Assembly: GCF_014201415.1 (NCBI RefSeq)
Contig: NZ_JACHEH010000004.1
Coordinates: 310,001-374,000 of the forward strand
Reading direction: 5' to 3'
DNA: 64,000 nt
Origin: Chelatococcus composti
GTDB lineage: Bacteria; Pseudomonadota; Alphaproteobacteria; Rhizobiales; Beijerinckiaceae
Below, one piece after another: positions 43,668 to 53,258 of the stretch. The translations under genes and the position numbers were made by a program. The notes beneath the pieces are model-generated. The model saw only the letters and a program-made list of their open reading frames with translations, had not been told where the DNA came from and made no database searches. How positions within the stretch are numbered: the first letter of the stretch is position 1; each line of letters begins with the position of its first letter.

Positions 43668-44621
43668 ATGCCGCCAGAAAACGTTCTCGCCTCCACGGCG
43701 GCCGTTCACCAGATTTCCTGGGACGATATCCGTCTCGTCAAAGCCATTGCTGAGGCGAAGGGTATGGCCGGCGCTGGCGAGCGGCTCGGCATCAACCATT
43801 CCACGGTGTTCCGCCGTCTCGGCCAGCTTGAGGCGCAGCTCGGCGTCAAGCTGTTCGACCGGCACCGGGCCGGCTATGCGCCGACACCGCCGGGGGAGGA
43901 GATCACCGCGCTCGCCGAGCGTATCGAGGAGGATCTCGCCAGCGTCTCCATGCGCCTTGCGGGCTGTGCCGTCTCGCCGGCCGGCGAGCTGCGCGTGACC
44001 ACCAACGACACGCTGCTGATGCACCTGCTGACGCCGGTCTTCGCCGCATTCCGCGAGGCCTATCCCAACATCCGGCTCGACATCGTCATTGGCAACCAGG
44101 CGCTGAACCTTTCCAAGCGCGACGCCGACATCGCCATCCGCGCCACGGACAAGCCGCCTGAGACACTCATTGGCCGGCGCCTTGCCACCATCCACTGGGC
44201 GCTTTACGGCCGGCGCGAGGATTTTCCCGACGGGGGACACGACCTCGATCTTCTCGCCCTCTTCGAGCGGCCGTGGGTCGCGCTCGGCGACAACTTCGGC
44301 ATGATACACGTCGCCCGCTACGTCCGTGACAAGGTGCCGGCAGAGAAGATCGTCTACAAGCTCAACACGGTTCTCGGCCTCGCCGAGGCAATCGAGGCGG
44401 GCATCGGCATCGGCCACCTGCCCTGCTTCATCGCCGATACGCGCCCCGCGCTGGTGCGTCTGACGGCGCCGGCGCCGGAATTCTCTACCGGCCTGTGGCT
44501 TCTGACCCACCAAGACCTGCGCCACTCGCCGCGCGTGCGCGCCTTCCTCGACTTCTGCGGCGCCGAGATCGCCCGGCGCCGCGTCGTCATCGAAGGCGAG
44601 AAGCTGTTGCCGGCGCAGTAA
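43668..44621 (+). CDS. LysR-family transcriptional regulator
   Basis: The 317-residue product has an N-terminal winged HTH at about residues 17-75 (WDDIRLVKAIAEAKGMAGAG, then INHSTVFRRLGQLEAQLGVKLF), and a periplasmic-binding-like effector domain from about 100 on. It is divergent from the wrbA/doxX-remnant unit, its probable target with itself, and converges with the MFS gene. Confidence 0.92.
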   Translation: MPPENVLASTAAVHQISWDDIRLVKAIAEAKGMAGAGERLGINHSTVFRRLGQLEAQLGVKLFDRHRAGYAPTPPGEEITALAERIEEDLASVSMRLAGCAVSPAGELRVTTNDTLLMHLLTPVFAAFREAYPNIRLDIVIGNQALNLSKRDADIAIRATDKPPETLIGRRLATIHWALYGRREDFPDGGHDLDLLALFERPWVALGDNFGMIHVARYVRDKVPAEKIVYKLNTVLGLAEAIEAGIGIGHLPCFIADTRPALVRLTAPAPEFSTGLWLLTHQDLRHSPRVRAFLDFCGAEIARRRVVIEGEKLLPAQ

Positions 44622-44635
44622 CGGGGCGGCGGACG

Positions 44636-45880
44636 CTATGCCGCCTGAGGCACCGCTCGCTCCACCGGCCGCTCCTTGATGGGCAGGTTGATGATGGCCG
44701 AGGCGACGCCGAGGGCCACCGACAGCCACCAGACAAAGGTGTAGGAGCCCATGCTCTCGTAGAGGATGCCGCCGAGCCAGACGCCCAGGAAACCGCCCAC
44801 CTGGTGGGAGAAGAAGGCGAAGCCGTAGAGCATCGCCATGTAGCGCGTGCCGAACATGAGCATGACGAGCGCCGAGGTGGGCGGCACCGTCGACAGCCAC
44901 AGCAGGCCGATGGTGATGCCGAAGGCGATCGCCGTCACCGGCGTGGCCGGCAGCAGGATGAAGGCGGCGATGGCAAGGGAGCGGCCGAGATAGATGAGCG
45001 AGAGCAGCCAGCGCTTCGACATGCGCGAGGACAGGAAGCCCGAGAAGAGCGAACCGGCCGCATTGGCGAGGCCGATGACCGCGAGCGTCCAGCCGCCGAC
45101 CCACACCGGCAGGCCCGTGTCCTTCAGATATGCCGGCATGTGCGCCGTGATGAAGGCGAGCTGGAAGCCGCAGGTGAAGAAGCCGAGCACGAGGAAGACG
45201 TAGCTCGGATGGCGGAAGGCCTCGGCCAGCGCCTGGGCAATGGACTGGGACGGCCCGGCGTTGATGGCCGCCTTCGCCGCCGCGTCGCGAGTGGCCAGTG
45301 CCAGCGACAGGGGCAGAACAAGCAGCACGCTCGCGGCGAAGACGAGCAGCGCCATCTCGAACCCGAAGCCCTGGATGAGGGCGTTGCCGATGGGCGGGAA
45401 CAGGAACTGGCCGAAGGAGCCGGCGGCCGTGCCCGCGCCGAAGGCGAGCGGGCGCCAGCGCTCTGGCAGCAGCTTGCCGAAGGCGCCGAGCACGAGGTTG
45501 AACGAACAGCCCGACAGGCCGAAACCGATCATGATGCCCGCGCCGAGGTTGAGAAGGCCGGCGGAGGTGGCATAGGCCATCACGACGAGGCCGGCGGCAT
45601 AGAGCAGAGCGCCGACGCAGATGACGCGCACTGCGCCGAACTTGTCGGCAACGGCACCGGCGAAGGGCTGGCCCAGGCCCCAGAGGAGGTTCTGGACGGC
45701 GATGGCGAGACTGAAGACGTCGCGGCCCCAGCCATAAGCCTCCGTCATGGGGATCTGGAACAGGCCGGCAGCAGCACGCGGCCCGAAGGTGATGAGGGCA
45801 ATGAGGCAGCCGGCGACGACGATGATCTCCGGCGGGACGGCACGTTGCGCTTCGCGCGACTCGGAAACTGTTTGAGTCAT
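44636..45880 (-). CDS. Major facilitator superfamily transporter
   Basis: The 414-residue product has about 12 membrane helices and MFS loop residues such as GAVADKFGAVRV between helices 2 and 3. The first helix region (GCLIALITFGPRAAAGLFQIPM) resembles organic-acid-type MFS carriers (OFA/YbfB-like). Substrate unknown. It is divergent from the LysR gene at 45995, which probably controls it. Confidence 0.9.
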   Translation of the reverse strand: MTQTVSESREAQRAVPPEIIVVAGCLIALITFGPRAAAGLFQIPMTEAYGWGRDVFSLAIAVQNLLWGLGQPFAGAVADKFGAVRVICVGALLYAAGLVVMAYATSAGLLNLGAGIMIGFGLSGCSFNLVLGAFGKLLPERWRPLAFGAGTAAGSFGQFLFPPIGNALIQGFGFEMALLVFAASVLLVLPLSLALATRDAAAKAAINAGPSQSIAQALAEAFRHPSYVFLVLGFFTCGFQLAFITAHMPAYLKDTGLPVWVGGWTLAVIGLANAAGSLFSGFLSSRMSKRWLLSLIYLGRSLAIAAFILLPATPVTAIAFGITIGLLWLSTVPPTSALVMLMFGTRYMAMLYGFAFFSHQVGGFLGVWLGGILYESMGSYTFVWWLSVALGVASAIINLPIKERPVERAVPQAA

Positions 45881-45947
45881 GGAAAGCTCCGGGAGACGCG
45901 CCGCTCCATGCGCCGCGACTTGTGCCGCGCAATCTAGCGCCTCACGG

Positions 45948-45974
45948 ATGATAATGATATTGAATGTTTATCAT
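45948..45974. promoter_or_regulatory. Inverted repeat between mfs and lysR genes
   Basis: ATGATAA (45948-45954) and TTATCAT (45968-45974) are perfect inverted arms 13 bases apart, AT-rich, in the 114-base divergent spacer, ending 20 bases before the lysR start codon. Position and form suit a LysR binding site. Inference. Confidence 0.55.
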
Positions 45975-45994
45975 TTTTAACATGATGATTCCGC

Positions 45995-46903
45995 ATGAAT
46001 CTGGAAGATTTGCGTGCCCTGGTCGCCGTTGCTGAGACGGGTTCCCTCGCCCGCGCGGCGAGCCGCCTGAACATCACCCAGCCGGCCGTGACGCGGCGCC
46101 TGCAGCGGCTCGAGGCGGAGCTGAACGCGCAGCTGCTCGACAGGGAGCAGAAGCCGGCCCGTCTGACCGCCGCAGGCGAACACGCCTACCGAGAGGGCGT
46201 CAAGGTGCTGAGCGCGGCCGACCAGTTCGCCAGCGCACTGCGCTCGAGCCAGGCCAAACCGCCCCTGCGTATCGGCATCAGCAGCGGCATCGCCGACTCT
46301 GTGCTGTCCGTTGGCATTGACGCGGTGCGGCGCACGGTGCCGCAGGCAAAGCTCGTCGTCATGGTGGACTGGACCGAGCGGCTCGTCGCCAAGCTGGCGG
46401 CCCAGGAGCTCGACGCCGTCATCGGGATGCGGCGCGGCAGCGCGGCCGACATGCCGGAGCTGTCGCTGTGGCACATCGCATCCGAGGAGGTGGTGGTCGT
46501 GGCGCGGGCCGATCATCCGGCCACCGGCTGCATTCCACTCTCCTCGCTCGCGAGGGAAGCGTGGGTCATCAATCCGGACGGCTGCGGCTTCCGCCACCTG
46601 CTCGACAGGGCGCTTGCCGCGACCGGCCACACGCTCGACATATCCGTTGAGCTCTGGGGTGTCGACGTGCAGCTCTCGCTTGTCGCCCGCGGCCTCGGCC
46701 TCGGCCTCGTCCCGGCCCGGCTCGTCGCGGCCAGCCCCTGGCGCGACCAGCTCAAGGTGCTTGACGTGTCCGACTTTCACGCCCGCCTCGCGGTGTGGAT
46801 GATCGCGCGACGCAACATCGCCCCCTGCACGGCCCATGCGCTCGCCCGCCTGGAAGAGGCCATCGTCGGCGAGCTGGGACCCGTGGCTGCTGCCGCGGAA
46901 TAG
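45995..46903 (+). CDS. LysR-family transcriptional regulator
   Basis: The 302-residue product begins with the HTH (MNLEDLRALVAVAETGSLAR, then LNITQPAVTRRLQRLEAEL) and continues as a typical effector-binding domain. It is divergent from an MFS transporter gene across a spacer with an inverted repeat, the usual layout of a LysR regulator and its target. The inducer is unknown. Confidence 0.92.
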   Translation: MNLEDLRALVAVAETGSLARAASRLNITQPAVTRRLQRLEAELNAQLLDREQKPARLTAAGEHAYREGVKVLSAADQFASALRSSQAKPPLRIGISSGIADSVLSVGIDAVRRTVPQAKLVVMVDWTERLVAKLAAQELDAVIGMRRGSAADMPELSLWHIASEEVVVVARADHPATGCIPLSSLAREAWVINPDGCGFRHLLDRALAATGHTLDISVELWGVDVQLSLVARGLGLGLVPARLVAASPWRDQLKVLDVSDFHARLAVWMIARRNIAPCTAHALARLEEAIVGELGPVAAAAE

Positions 46904-47015
46904 GGCCGCGAGCAAGCGTCCCGCCCGCGCCCGGCAACGAAGCTGCCGGCGGAAAACCGTCTTTGTGCAGGCACGCGAAGCTGGCCACTGCAGGCGGTTT
47001 CTGTTAATATAGTTA

Positions 47016-47030
47016 TGCTCAATATGAGCA
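47016..47030. promoter_or_regulatory. nad operator site 1: TGCTCA-ATA-TGAGCA
   Basis: Six-base inverted arms with a three-base centre, 74-88 bases upstream of the nadA start. A stronger copy lies 57 bases downstream with the same arms and spacing. I infer a binding site for NadQ. Confidence 0.65.
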
Positions 47031-47037
47031 AATTCAC

Positions 47038-47053
47038 GACCGCCTCAGCGGTC
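47038..47053. repeat. GC-rich hairpin in the nad leader
   Basis: GACCGC pairs with GCGGTC around CTCA, exactly between the two candidate NadQ sites. No U-tract follows. Role unknown; it could shape the leader RNA or DNA spacing. Confidence 0.4.
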
Positions 47054-47070
47054 TATTTGTGTACCATCAA

Positions 47071-47089
47071 TATGCTCAACTTGAGCATA
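47071..47089. promoter_or_regulatory. nad operator site 2: perfect palindrome TATGCTCAACTTGAGCATA
   Basis: Nine-base perfect arms around one C. It ends 14 bases before the nadA start codon, immediately before the ribosome binding site (aaggagaag), so a bound protein would block transcription. Shares TGCTCA-N3-TGAGCA with site 1. Confidence 0.75.
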
Positions 47090-47103
47090 TAAGGAGAAGT
47101 GCC

Positions 47104-48162
47104 ATGCACGCGGAAGTCGCGCTCCATGGGCCAAATGGCCAAGACGCGCCGCTTGCCTTCACGCCCGAAGTCGAGCGCGCCACGGCCCATCTCTACGAAC
47201 GCGTGCGCCACATCGTCACGCCTGCCGAGTGGCCGCTCCATGCGCCCTACGTCAAGGCGATCAACGACCTGAAACGGGAGCGCGGCGCCGTCATCCTCGC
47301 CCACAACTACCAGTCGCCCGAGATCTACAACTGCGTGGCCGACATCGTGGGCGATTCCCTGCAGCTCGCGCGCGAGGCGGCCCGCATCGAGGCCCGCGTC
47401 ATCGTGCAGTGCGGCGTGCATTTCATGGCCGAGACGGCGAAGCTGCTGAACCCGGACAAGACCGTGCTGATCCCTGACCGGGAGGCGGGCTGTTCGCTGG
47501 CAGAATCGATCACGCCGGAGGACATCCGCCTGCTGCGCGAGCGTTATCCGGGCGTGCCCGTCGTCGCCTACGTCAACACCTCCGCCGCTGTGAAGGCCGA
47601 GGTCGACATCTGCTGCACGTCCTCCAACGCCCTCGATGTGGTCGAGAGCCTCGGCGCCCCGCGCGTCATCTTCCTGCCCGATCGCTACCTCGCCGCCAAT
47701 GTCGCGGCGCAGACGAAGGTCGAGATCATCGCCTGGCACGGCGCCTGCGAGGTGCACGAGCGCTTTACCGCCGAGGACATCGGCGCCCTGCGCGAGATCC
47801 ACGAGGGCGTGCGCATCATCGCCCACCCCGAATGCCCGCCGGACGTGGTCGCCGCCGCCGACTTCGCCGGCTCGACGGCGCACATGATCGACTGGGTCAA
47901 GCGCGAGCGCCCGCGCCGTGTCGTCCTCGTCACCGAGTGCTCGATGGCGAGCAACGTCGAGGCCGAGGTGCCGGATGTCGAGTTCGTGCGGCCCTGCCAC
48001 TTCTGCCCGCACATGAAGCGCATCACCCTGCCGAAGATCTACGCCTGCCTGCGGGACATGAGCGGCGAGGTCACGGTCGAACCGGAGCTTGCCGCGCGGG
48101 CACGCCGCGCCGTCGAGCGCATGGTGGCGCTGGCCGGCAAGCCCTCTGCGGTCGTCCAGTGA
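47104..48162 (+). CDS. nadA: Quinolinate synthase
   Basis: The 352-residue product condenses iminoaspartate with dihydroxyacetone phosphate to quinolinate. The start is ATG 47104 after aaggagaag; an earlier in-frame ATG lies within the operator region. Its iron-sulfur cysteines appear to be Cys103 ([12 protein letters not shown]), Cys215 ([11 protein letters not shown]) and Cys301 (CHFCPHM). [10 protein letters not shown] near residue 67 is also typical. nadB overlaps its stop by four bases. Confidence 0.97.
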   Translation: MHAEVALHGPNGQDAPLAFTPEVERATAHLYERVRHIVTPAEWPLHAPYVKAINDLKRERGAVILAHNYQSPEIYNCVADIVGDSLQLAREAARIEARVIVQCGVHFMAETAKLLNPDKTVLIPDREAGCSLAESITPEDIRLLRERYPGVPVVAYVNTSAAVKAEVDICCTSSNALDVVESLGAPRVIFLPDRYLAANVAAQTKVEIIAWHGACEVHERFTAEDIGALREIHEGVRIIAHPECPPDVVAAADFAGSTAHMIDWVKRERPRRVVLVTECSMASNVEAEVPDVEFVRPCHFCPHMKRITLPKIYACLRDMSGEVTVEPELAARARRAVERMVALAGKPSAVVQ

Positions 48163-49703
48163 GCGGCCCCGTCCTCGTCGTCGGGGCGGGACTGGCCGGC
48201 CTCTTCACGGCGCTGAAGCTCGCTCCGCTGCCAGTCATTCTCGTCTCGCCCCACCCCCTCGGCGACGGCGCTGCGTCGTCCTGGGCGCAGGGCGGCATCG
48301 CCGCGGCCATCGGCGCCGACGATACGCCGGACCTGCACCTTGCCGACACCATTGCTGCCGGCGCCGGCCTCGTCGTCGAGGAAGCGGCCCGCATCCTCTG
48401 CTCCGAGGCGCCGGCGCGCATCGACGACCTCGTCGCGCTCGGCGTGCCCTTCGCCCGGTCGGGCGACGGCCGGCTGAAACCCTCGCGCGAGGCGGCCCAC
48501 AGCCGTGCCCGCGTGCTCGCCGTCGATGGCGACCGCAGCGGCCTCGCCATCGTCCAGACGCTCATCGCGGCCATACGCCGCACGCCGACAGTCACGGTCA
48601 TCGAGGGCTATCTGCTTGACGACCTCACGCTCGCAGGCGGACGCGTGCGCGGGGCGACCTTCCGCGCGCGCGACGGCGGGCCGGGCCTCGCCGTCACGGC
48701 GCCGGCCACCGTGCTCGCCACCGGCGGCATTGGCGGCCTCTATGCCGTCACCACCAACCCGCCCGGCGCGGTGGGGGCGGGGCTCGCGGCGGCGGCACGG
48801 CACGGCGCACTCGTCGCGGACCCGGAGTTCGTGCAGTTCCACCCCACTGCCCTCGACGTTGGCCGCGACCCCGCTCCGCTCGCCACCGAGGCGCTGCGCG
48901 GAGACGGTGCCGTGCTCGTGACCCGCGACGGGCGCCGCCTGATGCAGGGCGCGCATCCGGCGCTCGACCTTGCGCCGCGCGATGTCGTGGCGCGCGCCGT
49001 CCACGCCGCCATCCTCGGGGGCGACGGGGCCTTCCTCGACGCGCGCACCGCACCCGGCCCTGAGTTCGCCGGGCGGTTCCCGACCGTCCATGCGGCCGCC
49101 ATCGCCGCCGGGCTCGACCCGACCCGTGATCTTCTGCCCGTCGCGCCCGCCGCCCATTTCCACATGGGCGGCGTCGCCACCGATCTGTGGGGGCGCACCA
49201 GCCTGCCCGGCCTCTGGGCGGTGGGCGAAGTGGCCGCCACCGGCGTTCACGGCGCCAACCGCCTCGCCTCCAACTCCCTGCTCGAGGCCGTCGTCTTCGG
49301 CGCCCGGACGGCGCAGGACGTTGCACGCACCCTGCGCGACGCGGGCGGGCCGGCCGAGGCTACCATGGCTGACCTGCCCTCCGCCCCAGCGCCGCAGGCC
49401 GACCCGGCCGGCGTCGCCGCCCTGCGCCGGACGATGCAGGACCATGTCGGCGTGGTCCGCGACGGCCAGGGGCTGGCGGCAGCGCTCGCCGAGATCAGCG
49501 CGATGCGCACGGGCGCCGATCCCGTCCTCGCGACCATGGCCGACTGCGCCTTCCTGATCGCCGCCGCGGCGCTGCTCCGCCAGGAGAGCCGCGGCGGCCA
49601 CTACCGCGCCGACAGGCCCTTTGCCGGCCCGGCGCAGCGCACCCTGACGACGATCAACGCGCTCGAGGATGCCCTGCAGCCGCGGCTGCGGCAGGCAGGC
49701 TGA
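48159..49703 (+). CDS. nadB: L-aspartate oxidase
   Basis: The 514-residue product starts at GTG 48159, overlapping the nadA stop codon. It is the FAD enzyme that turns L-aspartate to iminoaspartate for NadA. It has [16 protein letters not shown] at residues 7-22, [13 protein letters not shown] near 40, [10 protein letters not shown] near 222, [20 protein letters not shown] near 330 and [18 protein letters not shown] near 362. No fusion or loss is seen. Confidence 0.96.
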   Translation: MSGPVLVVGAGLAGLFTALKLAPLPVILVSPHPLGDGAASSWAQGGIAAAIGADDTPDLHLADTIAAGAGLVVEEAARILCSEAPARIDDLVALGVPFARSGDGRLKPSREAAHSRARVLAVDGDRSGLAIVQTLIAAIRRTPTVTVIEGYLLDDLTLAGGRVRGATFRARDGGPGLAVTAPATVLATGGIGGLYAVTTNPPGAVGAGLAAAARHGALVADPEFVQFHPTALDVGRDPAPLATEALRGDGAVLVTRDGRRLMQGAHPALDLAPRDVVARAVHAAILGGDGAFLDARTAPGPEFAGRFPTVHAAAIAAGLDPTRDLLPVAPAAHFHMGGVATDLWGRTSLPGLWAVGEVAATGVHGANRLASNSLLEAVVFGARTAQDVARTLRDAGGPAEATMADLPSAPAPQADPAGVAALRRTMQDHVGVVRDGQGLAAALAEISAMRTGADPVLATMADCAFLIAAAALLRQESRGGHYRADRPFAGPAQRTLTTINALEDALQPRLRQAG

Positions 49704-49726
49704 CGCACAAACGAGGAACCTCATCG

Positions 49727-50584
49727 ATGCACTTCGGCAACCCCCTGCTTCTCGCCGACATCGTGCGTGCCGCGCTCGCCGAGGATCTTGGCCGGACCGG
49801 CGACATCACGAGCGCCGCCTGCATTCCCGCAGACCGCCGCGCGAGGGCGCAGCTCGTCGCGCGCCGGGACGGCCGCCTCGCCGGGCTCGAGGCGGCGGAA
49901 GCCGCCTTCCGCCTGATGGACGGGGGCATCCGCTTTACCGCCCACCGCCAGGACGGCGAGGCGCTTCGCGCCGGAGACGCCCTCGCCACGGTGGAGGGAC
50001 CGGCCCGCACCATCCTGGCCGCCGAGCGCGTGGCGCTCAACTTTGTCGGCCGCCTCTCCGGCATCGCGACTCTGACGGCCGCCTACGTGGCCGAGGTGGC
50101 ACACACGCGCGCCTGCATCTGCGACACGCGCAAGACAACGCCGGGGCTTCGGGCGCTCGAGAAATATGCCGTCGCCTGCGGCGGCGGGCTCAACCACCGT
50201 TTCGGCCTCGACGATGCCATCCTGATCAAGGACAACCACATCGCTGTCGCGGGCGGCGTGCGGCCTGCGCTGCGTGCGGCCAAGGCCGCTGCGGGCCATC
50301 TCGTGAAGATCGAGATCGAGGTCGATACGCTCGAGCAGCTTGCCGAAGTGATCGAGGAAGGGGCGGATGTCGTCATGCTGGACAACATGCCGCCCGCGAT
50401 GCTGGCCGAGGCGGTCGCCATGGTGGGCGGGCGCATGCGCACCGAGGCCTCGGGTGGCGTGGACCTGTCGACCGTCCGCGCCATTGCCGAGACCGGCGTC
50501 GACGCTATCTCGGTCGGCGCCCTCACCCACTCGGCGCCGGTGCTGGACATCGGGCTCGATATCGCCGTGGGCGGCGCGCCCTGA
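49727..50584 (+). CDS. nadC: Nicotinate-nucleotide diphosphorylase (carboxylating)
   Basis: The 285-residue product converts quinolinate and PRPP to nicotinate mononucleotide, completing de novo synthesis from aspartate. Signatures: [16 protein letters not shown] near residue 17, [16 protein letters not shown] near 100, [20 protein letters not shown] near 130, [19 protein letters not shown] near 152 and the C-terminal [18 protein letters not shown]. It follows nadB by 23 bases. Confidence 0.97.
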   Translation: MHFGNPLLLADIVRAALAEDLGRTGDITSAACIPADRRARAQLVARRDGRLAGLEAAEAAFRLMDGGIRFTAHRQDGEALRAGDALATVEGPARTILAAERVALNFVGRLSGIATLTAAYVAEVAHTRACICDTRKTTPGLRALEKYAVACGGGLNHRFGLDDAILIKDNHIAVAGGVRPALRAAKAAAGHLVKIEIEVDTLEQLAEVIEEGADVVMLDNMPPAMLAEAVAMVGGRMRTEASGGVDLSTVRAIAETGVDAISVGALTHSAPVLDIGLDIAVGGAP

Positions 50585-50599
50585 CCGGCGCGCCTGCGG

Positions 50600-50890
50600 C
50601 TACCGCGGGCCGTAGATGACCCGCGGCGGCGGCAGCGCCGATTTCGTGACGATGCGCTGCCCGTAATAGTGGCGGTGCACATGGTGACGGCGCGCCGGCC
50701 AATAGTCCCTGGCGAAGACCACGCCGCCCGAATAGCGGACGTTTGCGCCGCCGCCGCGCCAGGCGGCAACGGGCCATTCCCCATGGACGCAGCGGTGGCA
50801 GCCATCGCTGTAGAAGCCGCCTGCCAGGGCCGCGCCCGGCGCGGCGACCAGACACGCGGCGAGAGCCGCAATTCTCACATGCACGATCAT
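50600..50890 (-). CDS. Small exported His/Tyr-rich protein
   Basis: A 96-residue product from ATG 50890 with a signal peptide (AALAACLVAAPGAALAGG). The mature part contains DGCHRCVHGEW and a basic aromatic C-terminus (RRHHVHRHYYGQRI). A role in metal binding or the envelope is possible but not shown. It converges with nadC. Confidence 0.7.
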   Translation of the reverse strand: MIVHVRIAALAACLVAAPGAALAGGFYSDGCHRCVHGEWPVAAWRGGGANVRYSGGVVFARDYWPARRHHVHRHYYGQRIVTKSALPPPRVIYGPR

Positions 50891-50997
50891 CGACGCCTCC
50901 GGCCGGGTATGGCGCCCGTTGCGCTTTCCCGCACGCAACGAAAGGCCGAAAGCGCCGCCGGTGCAACGACAACGCTTCGTTAAGGTAAAGCCGGGGC

Positions 50998-52242
50998 TCA
51001 GCGCTGGCCGGGCCGGAGCTGGTAGAAGACGTGGCGCCCGATGACATCCATCTTCTTCAGGCGCTTGGCCCAGTAGGGACGCACGTAGTTGGCGTGGTAG
51101 TGCGTCGCCCCGCCCACGTCGGCGAGATAGGTCGTGCCTTCCGTGACCTCGCGGGCGATGCGTACCGCCCGCCGCCACGCGGCGGCCTCGGTGATACGCA
51201 GGGCGCGTCCCTCACAGGCGAAGGAGAACTGGCAGGCCTTGTAGCGGTGGCGGTTCTGGTAGACGACGCCACAGACAGTCGAAGGATAGAGGCCCGACCG
51301 TACACGGTTGAGCACCACCTGGGCCACCGCAGCCTGCCCGGCCTCGCTCTCGCCCCGGGCCTCGAAATAGATGGCCTCGGCGAGGCAGCGCTGCTCACTC
51401 GACATCCGCTGCGGGTCGATGAGATCGGCGTATTGCGGGCGCTCCCGGTTCTTCTCCATCGCCGAGACACCGTCGCCGATGCGTACGGCGGTATAGGACA
51501 CGGGCGCGCCGGCGATCTGCATGGGCGTCGCGTCGGCGGGCGCCGGCGTGGCGGAGGCGAGGCTCTCGGCGCGGGAGACGGCGGGGGTTGCCCCGTCCGC
51601 GAGCGTGACACCCGTGCCGACGCTTGCCGCGACCGGCGGCGAGCCGGGAGCGAAGGAGCGCTCGGTCATCGTGTCATCGTCCGACCACGGCTCGAAGGCC
51701 GCCATGTCGTCCGGCGACGGGATTTCGAGGTCGCCCGGCATGAGGAGGGTGGGCGGCAGCAGGCGCTCGTCGCGCGACAGCAGCATGCGCGAGAGCATGC
51801 TGGCGCGCGTCTCGCGCTCGCTGCGGCCGAGACGGCTGAGACTGGGCCGCAGGGGCACCGGCGGGTCACCCTTGAGGGTGCGGTCCACTTCGGGAAAGGC
51901 AGGGGGACGCGCCTTCAGTTCGTCGCGCGGCGGCGCCTCGAGGGCAGCCTCCGGATCTGGCTCCGACAGGTGGTCGAGCGCGGCGATGTCAAACAGCTCG
52001 CCGGCGCCGCCGGCCGGGCCGCGCATCAGCGCCTCGCCAAGCGCGGCCGAAGACGGCACGAGGGTGGCAAGCCTGGGCGCGACGATGGGCGCGAGCGGGG
52101 CGGCGCTGATGCCGCTCGACAGGTCCTGCCCCGCGGTCGCCGTGAACGAGACAAGCATGCCGCCGGCCAGTGCCCACGGCGCGACGGTGCCGAAGATCCA
52201 GCCCAATCTCGACCGCCGCCAACGTACACGACGCAAACGCAT
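50998..52242 (-). CDS. Cell wall hydrolase, SleB-type
   Basis: The 414-residue product from ATG 52242 has a basic N-terminus, one hydrophobic segment (residues 18-38), and a long low-complexity middle. A C-terminal hydrolase_2 (SleB) domain follows: CLAEAIYFEARGESEAGQAA near 290, VVLNRVRSGLYPSTVCGVVY and FACEGR, with THYHANYVRPYWA. The catalytic Glu is in EARGE. It probably cleaves peptidoglycan in the periplasm. TTG 52251 is an alternative start. Confidence 0.9.
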   Translation of the reverse strand: MRLRRVRWRRSRLGWIFGTVAPWALAGGMLVSFTATAGQDLSSGISAAPLAPIVAPRLATLVPSSAALGEALMRGPAGGAGELFDIAALDHLSEPDPEAALEAPPRDELKARPPAFPEVDRTLKGDPPVPLRPSLSRLGRSERETRASMLSRMLLSRDERLLPPTLLMPGDLEIPSPDDMAAFEPWSDDDTMTERSFAPGSPPVAASVGTGVTLADGATPAVSRAESLASATPAPADATPMQIAGAPVSYTAVRIGDGVSAMEKNRERPQYADLIDPQRMSSEQRCLAEAIYFEARGESEAGQAAVAQVVLNRVRSGLYPSTVCGVVYQNRHRYKACQFSFACEGRALRITEAAAWRRAVRIAREVTEGTTYLADVGGATHYHANYVRPYWAKRLKKMDVIGRHVFYQLRPGQR

Positions 52243-52391
52243 GTCACCCAACGCCGCTCTCGACCATCGGCGGGACGGGGAGCGTTGCGGCTACGCCACA
52301 GGCAAACGCCCGTCCCTCTCGGACAAGGTTATCGCGTCGTAACGTTGAGAGAGGGTTAAGCGGCGCCGGGCGGGCTGTGCCAAAGCGGCTC

Positions 52392-53252
52392 TCAGTCGGG
52401 AAAGCCGTCCGAGGCGATGTTGAGCACGCGCCCGCAGTGCTTGCAGTGCACTGCGTCGGCGTCGTGCCGCTCGAGTCCGCACGCAGGGCAGACATGATAG
52501 ACTTTGGCCGGCCGGAAGATGGCGCGCGCCAGGTTCACGAACAGCGCCACGCCGACGACCATGGTGACCACGGTCAGCACCCGGCCCACCGTATCCGTCA
52601 TGACAATGTCGCCGAAGCCGGTCGTCGTCAGCGTGGAGACGGTGAAGTAGAGCGCGTCGAGATAGTTGTTGATGCGCGGGTTGCGGCCGTACTCCCACAC
52701 GAAGACGACCGAGGTGATCATCAGGATGAACACGGCGAGGTTCACGCCGGCCCTCACCGCCTCCTCGTTCTCGCGATAGGCCGGGAAGACCGCGGCGATC
52801 TCGCGCGACATGTAGGGCGACTGCAGGAAGCGCGAGATGCGCAGCAGGCGCAGGAAGGCAAAGTTGTTCGCCAGCACCGGCACGACGAGCGAGAAGATGA
52901 CGAGCGCATCGATGAGCGATGCGCCACGCAACGGGAAGCGCCATGGCGTCGGCGCGATCGCCATGCGCGCCGCATAGTCGAGGGTCAGGAGCGCCGCCAC
53001 GAGATAGTCGATCCAGTGGCGGTCGCCCTCCGGGTAGATGACGGTCGCGATCAGGAAATAGAGGATGGTGACGGCATCGAAGCCGATGAGCCCCATCCGG
53101 AACCAGAAGCTCGGCCGGCTGTCCCCGAAATAGAGGATCGCCAGATGCCGCCGCCATTTGGCCCGCCTGGGCGAGACGGCTTCTGTGAGAGGGCGGTGCC
53201 TGGCCTTCCTGGCCCGGCCGCTGCGCCCCTTCGCCGTCTTGCCCTGCGCCAT
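52392..53252 (-). CDS. Voltage-gated-type potassium channel with C-terminal zinc ribbon
   Basis: The 286-residue product has six hydrophobic helices. An S4-like helix has Arg at 135, 138 and 141 (RLLRISRF). The pore loop carries the K+ selectivity filter TGFGD (211-215). After the last helix, CPAC (255-258) and CKHC (270-273) form a zinc-ribbon-like C-x2-C-x11-C-x2-C, unusual for this channel class. The stop lies six bases from the ppdK end of the coding strand upstream. Its regulation is unknown. Confidence 0.85.
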   Translation of the reverse strand: MAQGKTAKGRSGRARKARHRPLTEAVSPRRAKWRRHLAILYFGDSRPSFWFRMGLIGFDAVTILYFLIATVIYPEGDRHWIDYLVAALLTLDYAARMAIAPTPWRFPLRGASLIDALVIFSLVVPVLANNFAFLRLLRISRFLQSPYMSREIAAVFPAYRENEEAVRAGVNLAVFILMITSVVFVWEYGRNPRINNYLDALYFTVSTLTTTGFGDIVMTDTVGRVLTVVTMVVGVALFVNLARAIFRPAKVYHVCPACGLERHDADAVHCKHCGRVLNIASDGFPD

Positions 53253-53258
53253 GACACG

